A stretch of 8,948 bases of DNA from an uncultured Amaricoccus sp. (GTDB lineage: Bacteria > Pseudomonadota > Alphaproteobacteria > Rhodobacterales > Rhodobacteraceae): positions 1 to 8,948 of the forward strand of contig NZ_CALAGI010000113.1 in assembly GCF_937891315.1 (NCBI RefSeq), read 5' to 3'. Shown piece after piece: positions 1-4,889 of the stretch (the first letter of the stretch is position 1; each line of letters opens with the position of its first letter). Below the pieces are notes generated by a model. That model was not told the DNA's origin, ran no database searches, and worked only from the letters and a program-made list of their open reading frames with translations. A program made the translations under genes and the position numbers.

Positions 1-170
1 ACCGCCTCGGCCCAGCGCTCGGGCCGCACCACGCGCAGGTCCCAGGCGCCGTCGATCGCCGTCGCGAACCAGGGCACCGGATAGCCGCGCGGCTCGACCG
101 GGCGGCCGAGCATCGCCGCCGGCAACGGCAGGCAGTCGGGCCGGACGGCCGGCGTGGCCCCGGCACTCAC
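1..170 (-). CDS. Partial phage-type hypothetical protein (N-terminus only)
   Basis: A GTG start at 170 overlaps the TGA stop of the upstream methyltransferase gene in a GTGA junction, so the two are probably translationally coupled. The reading frame stays open to the window edge, giving about 56 residues. The visible protein has a short N-terminal tail, then LPLPAAMLGRPVEPRGYPVP, then WFATAIDGAWDLRVVRPERW. The pattern R-G-Y-P-V-P-W-F followed by a short D-G-x-x-D-x-R-V stretch resembles small phage proteins of alphaproteobacteria that often carry a Cys-rich site further on. That part lies outside the window, so the resemblance cannot be confirmed. It is the last visible gene of the leftward operon. 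Function unknown. Confidence 0.65.
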   Translation of the reverse strand, partial: MSAGATPAVRPDCLPLPAAMLGRPVEPRGYPVPWFATAIDGAWDLRVVRPERWAEA

Positions 171-811
171 GCCGCCACCCCGGCGTAGTCGCTCGCCCGC
201 TCCAGCCGCTTGCGGCAGGGCGGGATCCAGCCGAAGCCGGTGCCTTCCGCGCCGGCGACCCAGACCAGCCAGCAGTAGGCGGTCGCCGTCGAGCCGGTGG
301 CGGTCAGCTTGCCCCGGTGCATCGGCACCCGCTCGGTGAACTGCCAGACGAAGGCCGGCGGCCGGACACGGTAGAGGTCCTGGAACCGCGACACGCCCTC
401 CAGGAAGGCGGTCCGCACCAGCATCGCGCAGCCCTCCACCGCGACCTGGCCGGCCCGCTCGACGAAAGCCTGACCGAGGCGGAACGGCGGGTTGGTGATC
501 ACCCAGTCCGGCCGGCGCGGGCAACGCGGCCCGGTGCCGGGGATCAGGAAATCGGCCGTGGGCAGCCCGACGCCGTAGTCGTGCACGTCGCTGGCCCAGA
601 CCTCGCCGAAATACTCCGCCAGCGGCGCGGCCATGTGGCCCATCCCGGCGGCCGGCTCCCAGACGGTGCCGAGCCCCGGCGTGATCAGCCCGGCCGCGCC
701 CAGCATCTCGCAGAGCGCCCGCGTCGCCCAGGGCGGCGTTACAAAGAAATCCAGCGAGTCGATTGGCTCTACCCGGCGGCTCATGACAGCCGTGGACCTA
801 TTCTGCGCCAC
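167..811 (-). CDS. Phage SAM-dependent DNA methyltransferase (N6-adenine type likely)
   Basis: The 214-residue protein has the hallmarks of a class I DNA methyltransferase: an FFVTPPWATRAL region (residues 22-33), a SAM-binding motif I WEPAAGMGH (51-59), an acidic ASD at the end of the next strand (73-75), and the catalytic motif DWVITNPPF (102-110). NPPF is typical of enzymes that methylate an exocyclic amino group of DNA, usually adenine N6. In a phage it could protect the genome from restriction or mark DNA for regulation; no restriction partner is visible. The start is GTG at 811, preceded by GGGAGG six bases upstream; an ATG at 784 (residue 10) is an alternative. The first 14 bases overlap the end of the HNH gene. 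The first ~25 codons use AGG, GTA, CCA and TTT, which are unusual here, and encode a second version of the N-terminus of that HNH protein. Target sequence cannot be inferred. Confidence 0.85.
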   Translation of the reverse strand: MAQNRSTAVMSRRVEPIDSLDFFVTPPWATRALCEMLGAAGLITPGLGTVWEPAAGMGHMAAPLAEYFGEVWASDVHDYGVGLPTADFLIPGTGPRCPRRPDWVITNPPFRLGQAFVERAGQVAVEGCAMLVRTAFLEGVSRFQDLYRVRPPAFVWQFTERVPMHRGKLTATGSTATAYCWLVWVAGAEGTGFGWIPPCRKRLERASDYAGVAA

Positions 812-1397
812 GGGTCACCTCCCGCCAGCTGTGCCCACCGGTGATGCTGGAGATCGTGTTTCGACAGACGCCGAACCGCGTCGCCAGATCGACCACGCGC
901 TCGCCCGCCGCGCGCAGTCGAACAATCTCGCGCACCTGGGCGTCGCGGAGCTTGGCAGACCCGATTCGCTCACCGGCCCGGTGAGAACCGTGTGCGCGCT
1001 TGTCGGCGTTGTTTTCGGCGGCGGATGCCCATCGAAGGTTTGCCAAGCGATTGTCGGACCCGACGCCATTCCCGTGGGCGCCGTGCCAGCCCTCAGGACG
1101 CGGCCCCACGAACGCCCCGAGCACCAATGCATGGACGAGAGCGTGCTTCTTGCCGCGAGAGACGTCGCACAGAAGGACCGACCGGTACCCACTCGATGAG
1201 TCCTGCCGAAGCATCCGTGCCCCCCTGGTGCGATCCTCGCGCCACTGGCGCCCGGCACCGGGCCATTTCCACGATCGAACGCGCCCATGATCGCTGACCT
1301 CGTACCCGGGCCAGCCGGCGATCGGCCGCCACCTTTCGAGGCTGTCACGCGGCTCCGCGCGCCGCGCCATCACGGCCTGGCTGATGTTCTGGCCCAT
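798..1397 (-). CDS. HNH homing endonuclease (NUMOD4-HNH-HTH) with a methyltransferase-derived N-terminus
   Basis: The 199-residue protein has a NUMOD4-like segment WRPIAGWPGYEVSDHGRVRS (residues 23-42), then an HNH_3-type nuclease core: VHALVLGAF (88-96), AHGNG (107-111), SDNRLANLRW (114-123) and ENNADKRAHG. H89, H108 and N116 match the expected catalytic and metal-binding positions, so the enzyme looks intact. A C-terminal region (145-193) reads as a helix-turn-helix, LATRFGVCRNTISSITGG. Such proteins are mobile-gene endonucleases that cut allelic sites lacking the insertion. I chose the ATG at 1397 because it lies just after the stop of the upstream gene and because residues 1-21 match the start of the downstream methyltransferase; an in-frame start at 1442 would overlap the upstream gene by 41 bases. 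The Shine-Dalgarno for 1397 is weak (GAAGCGG), which suggests coupled translation. The last codons overlap the methyltransferase start. Confidence 0.87.
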   Translation of the reverse strand: MGQNISQAVMARRAEPRDSLERWRPIAGWPGYEVSDHGRVRSWKWPGAGRQWREDRTRGARMLRQDSSSGYRSVLLCDVSRGKKHALVHALVLGAFVGPRPEGWHGAHGNGVGSDNRLANLRWASAAENNADKRAHGSHRAGERIGSAKLRDAQVREIVRLRAAGERVVDLATRFGVCRNTISSITGGHSWREVTRGAE

Positions 1398-1401
1398 GCC
1401 G

Positions 1402-1899
1402 TCACGCCGCTTCGGGCGGCGGTGGCTCGTCGTCCGGCGCACGGAACTTCAGCGTGACGACCGCCTCGCTCCGCGCCCGCGTCGCCCGCCCGGCGATGTC
1501 ATCGACCCGCGCCGCGCTGGCCGCCGCCTCCGCCTCGTCCAGCGCGTCGCGGACCGAGGGCCGCGCGTAGAGATGCTTGACGGCCGCCACCACCTCCGGC
1601 GCCGCGCCCCTGGCCCAGTCGTCGAGCGGCGTGCCTTCCATGCCGAGCGCGTCGCGGTAGAGCGCGGCGATCGCCCGTTCCTCGGCCAGATCGTCCGGAT
1701 CGCGCCCCCGCTCGCGGATCAGCAGGCGCAGCACCTTGGTGTCGTAGCCGCGGCCCTTCGCCTCGGCCATCACCTCCTTGCGGCGATCGAGGATCTCCGC
1801 GACCTCGGCCGACAGCTCCTCGTAGCGCTCGATGAACCCGCGCAGCTCGCCGGCGGTCACGCCGTTCACCCGCTTGTTCTGCTTGCCGCGTCGCGCCAT
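1402..1899 (-). CDS. GapR/DUF2312-family DNA-binding protein with a C-terminal extension
   Basis: Residues 12-88 match the DUF2312/GapR family: GELRGFIERYEELSAEVAEI, then a KEVMAEAKGRGYDTKVLRLL stretch, an RERGRDPDDLAEE turn and an ALYRDALG end. GapR of Caulobacter is a coiled-coil, nucleoid-associated protein that encircles overtwisted DNA and stimulates topoisomerases ahead of forks and transcription. Canonical family members are about 80-90 residues; this one has 165. The extra part (from ~89) includes a helical, Ala-rich stretch and ends in a Pro/Glu-rich tail. Function is inferred from the family: managing supercoiling during phage replication or transcription, or modulating host GapR. 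The start ATG at 1899 is preceded by GGAGGCGGGAA, a strong ribosome site that overlaps the stop codon of the gene above. The HNH gene begins four bases after its own stop. Confidence 0.87.
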   Translation of the reverse strand: MARRGKQNKRVNGVTAGELRGFIERYEELSAEVAEILDRRKEVMAEAKGRGYDTKVLRLLIRERGRDPDDLAEERAIAALYRDALGMEGTPLDDWARGAAPEVVAAVKHLYARPSVRDALDEAEAAASAARVDDIAGRATRARSEAVVTLKFRAPDDEPPPPEAA

Positions 1900-1909
1900 T
1901 TCCCGCCTC

Positions 1910-3067
1910 CTACTCCGCCGCCTTCATCGCCGCGTCCACCTCGGCCACCCGCGCCCGCTGCCGCTCGAGCGCCCGCGCCTGGTTGACGGCCCCGGGCACC
2001 GGCACCAGCTGCCGGAACCGCCGCACGATTCCGGGCGCGTTCCGCCCGGGCATCGCGCGGGCGATCGCGTAGGATTTCTCGCCGGCGGTGAAGCGCTCGA
2101 GCAGCTCGAGGTCCTCGCGCGGCGTCCAGCCGGTCTCGTCGGCGACGTCGCAGGGATTCGGCTCAGGCTCGGGCGCGGGCTCACGCGGCTCGGGCTCGGG
2201 CTCGGGTTCTTCCGGGAGGGGCGCGGCCTCCGCCTCCGCCTCGGGCGGCGCGGCGGCACCGTCGCGCCGCCCGCGCACCCGCAGCAAGTTCGCCACCTGT
2301 TTCGGATCGCGGTTCAGCCAGCGCGCGACCTCCGCCGGCGCCATGCCGCCCCGGTGGCGCTCGAACGCCTCCTGGCAATCCTCCTCGGTCCAGGGCCGCC
2401 CCGGATCGGGCAGGTCGGCGCCGGGCTCCGGCGCCTCCACCTCCAGGGTTCCCGTTTCCGGGGCTTCCGCCGGCGCGGAATCGGTGTCCGGCACCGCCAC
2501 GGGCGGCACGGCCGGCCCGACCTCCGGCGCGTGATCGCCGGGGCTGGCCTCCGCCGCGTCGGGCGGGTCGATCGGGACCACGACTTCGGCAACCGGAGGC
2601 GTGGGCGGAGGCGATGGCGCGGGCGGAGGCGCAGGCGATGGCGATGGCGCAGACGTCGGCGAAGGCGTGGGCGAGGGCGTTGGCGACGGCGTAGGCGCGG
2701 GCGTTGGCGTCGGCGGCGGCGGAGGCGAGGGCGCGGGCGAAGGCGCGGGCGTTGGCGACGGCGAGGGCGAAGAAGTTGGCGCGGGCAGCGGCGCCGGCTC
2801 GGGCGCGGCCGCCGCCAGCTCGCCGCCGAGCGCGGCGTAGCTGGCGAGGTCGATCCAGCTGTCGGCATGGCCGGGGTTGCCGCGCGCGCGGCCGATCTTG
2901 AACAGGGCCATCAGCCGCGCGACGTCGGCGCCGCCGAGCGCCAGCCCGAGGTCGGCCGACCACAGCGCCGCGATCCGGCCGAGGCTGTCCTCGGCCGCGC
3001 CGTACAGCGCCGCCCGGTCGCGGGTGACGCAGTCGCGCGCCCGATCGAGAATTTCAGTCCGCCGCAT
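1910..3067 (-). CDS. DUF6378-like phage protein with Pro-rich linker and two C-terminal HTH/SANT-like domains
   Basis: This 385-residue protein looks like a fusion. Residues 1-83 resemble DUF6378 (MRRTEILDRA, TRDRAALYGAAEDSLGRIAA, FKIGRARGNPGHADSWIDLA), normally a stand-alone phage protein of about 80-100 residues with unknown function. Residues 89-158 are an almost pure alternation of Pro with Ala, Ser or Thr. A predicted Myb/SANT-like helix-turn-helix follows (224-266, PWTEEDCQEAFERHRGGMAP, AEVARWLNRDPKQVANLLRV), then an acidic EPEP linker (275-304) and a second similar domain (313-354, GWTPREDLELLERF, YAIARAMPGRNAPGIVRRF). Both have the WT-x(1-2)-E-D opening and a basic last helix, so DNA binding is likely. 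The C-terminus is a charged helix. The start ATG at 3067 has GAGG eight bases upstream. The gene follows a hairpin-rich leader and heads the GapR-HNH-methyltransferase group. Domain boundaries were read by eye. Confidence 0.8.
   Translation of the reverse strand: MRRTEILDRARDCVTRDRAALYGAAEDSLGRIAALWSADLGLALGGADVARLMALFKIGRARGNPGHADSWIDLASYAALGGELAAAAPEPAPLPAPTSSPSPSPTPAPSPAPSPPPPPTPTPAPTPSPTPSPTPSPTSAPSPSPAPPPAPSPPPTPPVAEVVVPIDPPDAAEASPGDHAPEVGPAVPPVAVPDTDSAPAEAPETGTLEVEAPEPGADLPDPGRPWTEEDCQEAFERHRGGMAPAEVARWLNRDPKQVANLLRVRGRRDGAAAPPEAEAEAAPLPEEPEPEPEPREPAPEPEPNPCDVADETGWTPREDLELLERFTAGEKSYAIARAMPGRNAPGIVRRFRQLVPVPGAVNQARALERQRARVAEVDAAMKAAE
2595..2775. repeat. Hexanucleotide GGCGNN tandem array coding for the Pro-rich linker
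   Basis: About 30 six-base units of the form GGCGNN on the plus strand (on the minus strand NNCGCC, giving alternating Pro with Ala, Ser or Thr) run through this stretch with few interruptions. The NN positions vary (AG, AT, TG, CG, TT), so the array keeps the peptide pattern rather than an exact DNA sequence. Arrays like this can change length by slippage in multiples of six without breaking the frame, so linker length may vary among relatives. Confidence 0.85.
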
Positions 3068-3080
3068 GACACGCCTCGCG

Positions 3081-3111
3081 AAAAGGCCCGGCGGGTGCGA
3101 CCCCGCCGGGC
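3081..3111 (-). terminator. Hairpin with CTTTT tail just upstream of the DUF6378-like gene
   Basis: On the minus strand GCCCGGCGGG and CCCGCCGGGC form a perfect 10-base-pair stem (3086-3111) with a six-base loop, followed by CTTTT and then the ribosome site and start codon of the gene at 3067. The T-run is short, so this may be a weak terminator, an attenuator or a leader structure rather than a full stop. Confidence 0.5.
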
Positions 3112-3195
3112 AAGGGGAGCCCGCCCCCGTTCCTCTGGCCCTCCGCGCGCGACGGGGACGGGCGGTCGGCAGACCCGCGCGCGGAAACCGATGGG

Positions 3196-3225
3196 AAAAA
3201 GCCCGGCCGGCGGTTCGGCGGCCGG
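3196..3225 (-). terminator. Intrinsic terminator of the promoter-proximal leftward genes
   Basis: Read on the minus strand, CCGGCCG and CGGCCGG pair as a 7-base-pair G/C stem around a nine-base loop (3203-3225), followed by GCTTTTT. This is a good Rho-independent terminator. It lies after the HTH genes and before the DUF6378-like gene, with no obvious promoter between. The genes downstream would therefore need read-through, antitermination or an unseen promoter. Confidence 0.6.
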
Positions 3226-3267
3226 TTCGGGGAGGCGGCCCTGGTCTGGTCGCGTGAGGGGTGGGGT

Positions 3268-3295
3268 GCGCCGGAAGGAAGCGGTCTTCCGGCGC
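3268..3295. other. Stable 10-bp inverted repeat in the leftward leader, no T-run
   Basis: GCGCCGGAAG (3268-3277) and CTTCCGGCGC (3286-3295) are exact reverse complements around an eight-base loop. No T-run follows on either strand. It lies on the leftward transcript before the two terminator-like hairpins, so an RNA role (processing, stability or antitermination) is possible. Between 3068 and 3355 I see these three hairpins and no convincing gene. Confidence 0.5.
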
Positions 3296-3355
3296 CCAGG
3301 GCCGCCACCGCGAACCGGCGGCGGAAGGAACGGGGACGGGGTGGCACGGCGCAGG

Positions 3356-3484
3356 TCACGACGACAAGCCCTTGATCCTGCGGAAAAACTTTTCCGCCCG
3401 CGCTTCGAAGACGACGGCGAGCGCGCGCGCCCGCCGCGCGCGCGCCGCGTTGAACCGCCCGCGGATCCGCCAGAGCCAGTTCAT
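3356..3484 (-). CDS. Small basic phage protein, hypothetical
   Basis: This is a 42-residue ORF starting MNWLWRIRGRFNAARARRAR and continuing through a helix with AVVFEARAEKFFRRIKG. It is strongly basic with an aromatic N-terminus, and its third codon positions are almost all G or C. The ATG overlaps the stop of an eight-codon ORF in an ATGA junction, which in turn overlaps the stop of the 148-residue HTH gene in the same way. This continuous coupling is the best evidence that it is translated. I recognise the general Arg/Ala-rich style from small alphaproteobacterial phage proteins but cannot name a family. A chance ORF in GC-rich DNA is not excluded. Confidence 0.42.
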   Translation of the reverse strand: MNWLWRIRGRFNAARARRARALAVVFEARAEKFFRRIKGLSS

Positions 3485-3507
3485 CGACCCACCGGGGCGT
3501 GCTTCAT
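3481..3507 (-). CDS. Eight-codon bridging mini-ORF (MKHAPVGR)
   Basis: An ATG at 3507 overlaps the stop of the HTH gene upstream (ATGA). After eight codons its own TGA overlaps the ATG of the 42-residue ORF, again as ATGA. The arrangement would let a ribosome terminate and reinitiate twice in 27 bases. It could be a coupling device or coincidence; the peptide itself need not have a function. Confidence 0.25.
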   Translation of the reverse strand: MKHAPVGR

Positions 3508-3950
3508 GATCGGCGCTCCGGGTCGCGGTTCGTCGCCGGCCCACCGGGGCGCGCCTCCTCCGGGCCGATGATCTGGAACACGCTCTCGGCGCCGGCCATG
3601 GCGATCACCTGCAGCACGTAGCGGAAATGCGGGCTGTTCTCGCAGCGCAGCCAGTTGCGCACGGTGCGCGGATGCACCGACCGGCGGGCCGAGCTCAGCA
3701 CCTCGGCGGCGAGGTCGGCCAGCTCGTTCTCCGACCGCGCCTCGGGGAAGGCCTTCCACAGGAGGCCGGCGAACCAGGCGCGCTCCGCCTCCTCCGGCGC
3801 CAGCAGCCCGACGCCGCGCACCCCGTGTTTTCCGCAGGACATTTCCGCATCACCCTCGCTACGCATGGTCCCGGCCCTGAGGGGGGCGCCCGGTCCGGTG
3901 CGGCGCGTGGCGATGGAGACCCGGTTCGGGCGAGGGGCGGCCTGGTCCAT
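3504..3950 (-). CDS. Phage HTH protein, probable regulator
   Basis: The protein has 148 residues from the ATG at 3950. The conserved-looking part is residues ~50-130: WFAGLLWKAFPEARSENELA, then an AAEVLSSARRSVHPRTVRNW helix-turn-helix (about 74-106), LRCENSPHFRYVLQVIAMAG and AESVFQIIGPEE. Proteins of this type lie next to repressor genes in alphaproteobacterial prophages and are presumed DNA-binding regulators; targets are unknown. The start is uncertain. The ATG at 3950 forms a TGATG junction with the Cro-like gene and has AAGGGG seven bases upstream, but residues 1-36 look poorly structured. ATGs at 3869 and 3842 would give 121 or 112 residues and still contain the whole domain. No catalytic motif is visible. 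Confidence 0.75.
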   Translation of the reverse strand: MDQAAPRPNRVSIATRRTGPGAPLRAGTMRSEGDAEMSCGKHGVRGVGLLAPEEAERAWFAGLLWKAFPEARSENELADLAAEVLSSARRSVHPRTVRNWLRCENSPHFRYVLQVIAMAGAESVFQIIGPEEARPGGPATNRDPERRS

Positions 3951-4195
3951 CAGGCCGCCCCTTTTTTCGGCGGGACGGCGCCGGCGACTTGATCAGCGCC
4001 GGCACCGTCGAGCACGGCCCGCAAGCGAAACATGAGCCTCTGTGTCAGCTGCCGGCCGTTCTCGAGATCGGTCACGAACGCGCGATCGTTCATGACCCCG
4101 AGGCCGAACGCGGTCTTTGTCATGGCATTGGCCGCGCAGAAATCGGCGATCTCTCGCAGAATCGGCTGGTTGGCTTGGATCGGATCGTAGGTCAT
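3950..4195 (-). CDS. Small Cro-like HTH protein, first gene of the leftward operon
   Basis: The 81-residue protein has PILREIADFCAANAMTKTAF, GLGVMNDRAFVTDLENGRQL and TQRLMFRLRAVL, a helix-turn-helix of the kind found in short alphaproteobacterial phage regulators (HTH about 23-61). It lies back to back with the XRE repressor gene across a 90-base region full of palindromes, as cro and cI do in lambdoid phages, so it is probably a Cro-type autoregulator. The leftward promoter ends six bases before the ATG and there is no Shine-Dalgarno, so its mRNA is probably leaderless. The C-terminal tail (AVPPKKGAA) looks disordered. Its stop overlaps the next start as TGATG. Which regulator binds which palindrome cannot be told from sequence. 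Confidence 0.8.
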   Translation of the reverse strand: MTYDPIQANQPILREIADFCAANAMTKTAFGLGVMNDRAFVTDLENGRQLTQRLMFRLRAVLDGAGADQVAGAVPPKKGAA

Positions 4196-4200
4196 GCCGC

Positions 4201-4230
4201 ATCATAATTGGATATATCCAATCGACGCAA
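4201..4230 (-). promoter_or_regulatory. Leftward early promoter (PL/PR-like), leaderless
   Basis: On the minus strand, TTGCGT (4230-4225) is followed after 18 bases by TATGAT (4206-4201). The -10 box ends six bases before the ATG at 4195, so transcription would begin at about the start codon. The 16-base operator at 4207-4222 fills the spacer between the two boxes, a position where bound repressor would exclude RNA polymerase. Confidence 0.6.
4207..4222. promoter_or_regulatory. Operator palindrome ATTGGATATATCCAAT (left operator)
   Basis: A perfect 16-base palindrome. It differs from the palindrome at 7461-7476 only at the central two positions (AT against TA), so both are probably bound by the same regulator. 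Confidence 0.8.
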
Positions 4231-4232
4231 GA

Positions 4233-4244
4233 TGGAAATGTCCA
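4233..4244. promoter_or_regulatory. Degenerate operator-like site TGGAAATGTCCA
   Basis: TGGA and TCCA arms have the same four-base spacing as the core of the perfect operator (TGGA-TATA-TCCA). The outer bases do not match. It lies upstream of the leftward -35 box. Confidence 0.4.
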
Positions 4245-4246
4245 GA

Positions 4247-4262
4247 TCGGCAGAAATGCCGA
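4247..4262. promoter_or_regulatory. Inverted repeat TCGGCAGAAATGCCGA
   Basis: Six-base arms TCGGCA and TGCCGA are exact reverse complements around GAAA. The motif differs from the ATTGGAT operator in core and spacing, so it may be read by a different regulator, for example the Cro-like protein. Confidence 0.4.
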
Positions 4263-4263
4263 G

Positions 4264-4279
4264 ATCGGATAAATCCGAC
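4264..4279. promoter_or_regulatory. Operator-like site ATCGGATAAATCCGAC next to the repressor start
   Basis: Arms TCGGAT and ATCCGA are exact reverse complements. Twelve of 16 positions match the perfect operator at 4207. The site ends four bases before the repressor ATG, a position suited to autoregulation. Confidence 0.55.
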
Positions 4280-4283
4280 CGGT

Positions 4284-4670
4284 ATGGATCAGCCGTCCCT
4301 GTCTATGATCGTGGTGAAGAACGCTCTCGCGATAATCGAGGCGAACGACGACCTCGACCAAGCGAAAGTCCTGAGGAAAGCAGAGCTCAATCCGTCCTTT
4401 TTCGCGAACTTTGCCAAGTCCAAGACGGGAAACATGACGTTGGAGAGCGTCCAGAAACTCGCCTACGGGCTCAGCGTTCCAAGCGTGGCGCTTCTTCTAT
4501 CATCGGACACGCGCGAGATGCTTGTGCGGATCCTCCACAACTACGGCACCATGCTGCCAGAATCCGCGGATTTGTTGTCAAAGATCGTTTCGGAGATTCA
4601 GCTCCGGCCAACTGATCGGAAACCTGAAGAACAAGACGAAGCTGACAAGAAAGCAGTCCCCCCAAGTTAG
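4284..4670 (+). CDS. XRE/CI-type repressor (short, no peptidase domain)
   Basis: A protein of 128 residues from the ATG at 4284. Residues ~8-72 form a helix-turn-helix of the XRE type (MIVVKNALAIIEANDDLDQA, VLRKAELNPSFFANFAKSKT, MTLESVQKLAYGLSVPSVAL). Residues 76-105 are predicted helical and may mediate dimerisation, and the C-terminus is a charged tail (EEQDEADKK). There is no S24 peptidase domain, so induction by RecA-stimulated self-cleavage is unlikely; an antirepressor or dilution would be needed. No Shine-Dalgarno precedes the ATG at 4284 or the alternative at 4305, so translation may be leaderless, as with lambda cI. GC content and codon use are clearly lower than in neighbours, a sign of separate origin or module exchange. 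It is the best candidate to bind the ATTGGATnnATCCAAT operators. That role is inferred from position. Confidence 0.78.
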   Translation: MDQPSLSMIVVKNALAIIEANDDLDQAKVLRKAELNPSFFANFAKSKTGNMTLESVQKLAYGLSVPSVALLLSSDTREMLVRILHNYGTMLPESADLLSKIVSEIQLRPTDRKPEEQDEADKKAVPPS

Positions 4671-4792
4671 AAATAAGTTGCTCGATTTCCTTCAAAAGAA
4701 CCTCTGCAAGAACACGATAGGTCGCAATTTTGTTAGTTTGAAACGACCATATCGCCAACTGCAATAAATAAATCAGTCGAAAATTAGATTAA

Positions 4793-4870
4793 ACCGTCCC
4801 GGGTCTCGTCGTGATCGCCAGCTGGCGCCTGCCCGAGGCGGAACCGGAACTGATCGAGGGGTCGGCCTGA
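4793..4870 (+). pseudogene. Possible 3' remnant of a lost gene
   Basis: After AT-rich sequence (4671-4792, where I see no gene) the composition jumps back to high GC at about 4793. A frame without a start codon of its own, reading TVPGLVVIASWRLPEAEPEL then IEGSA and a TGA, leads directly into a terminator hairpin. This is what the tail of a gene with its terminator looks like after its 5' part was replaced. The fragment is too short to identify and may be coincidental. Confidence 0.25.
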
Positions 4871-4889
4871 AAGCCGGCCCTACGTTTTT
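4858..4889 (+). terminator. Rho-independent terminator before hicA
   Basis: GGGGTCGGC and GCCGGCCCT pair over nine positions (two G-T wobbles) around a CTGAAA loop, followed three bases later by TTTTT. It would separate repressor transcription from the hicAB promoter. Confidence 0.55.

Noticed and set aside
798..1397. Group I intron or intein hosting the HNH gene
   Set aside because: An intron or intein would split the methyltransferase into exons. Here the downstream gene has a complete N-terminus and its own start, and no splicing motifs are visible.
2595..2775. CRISPR-like or iteron array
   Set aside because: The units are six bases, contiguous and coding; there are no spacers and no replication-origin context.
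3054..3359. Minus-strand ORF of 101 codons in the hairpin leader
   Set aside because: No ribosome site, Pro/Arg-rich, and it contains all three hairpins. It is more likely a by-product of GC-rich non-coding DNA.
1832..3571. Long plus-strand ORF of 579 codons opposite the GapR and DUF6378-like genes
   Set aside because: It is extremely Arg/Gly-rich, lies antisense to two well-supported genes, and arises from the high GC and the hexanucleotide array.
4471..4764. Minus-strand ORF of 97 codons opposite the repressor 3' end
   Set aside because: TTG start without ribosome site, and most of it is antisense to the repressor; its ending has no domain character.
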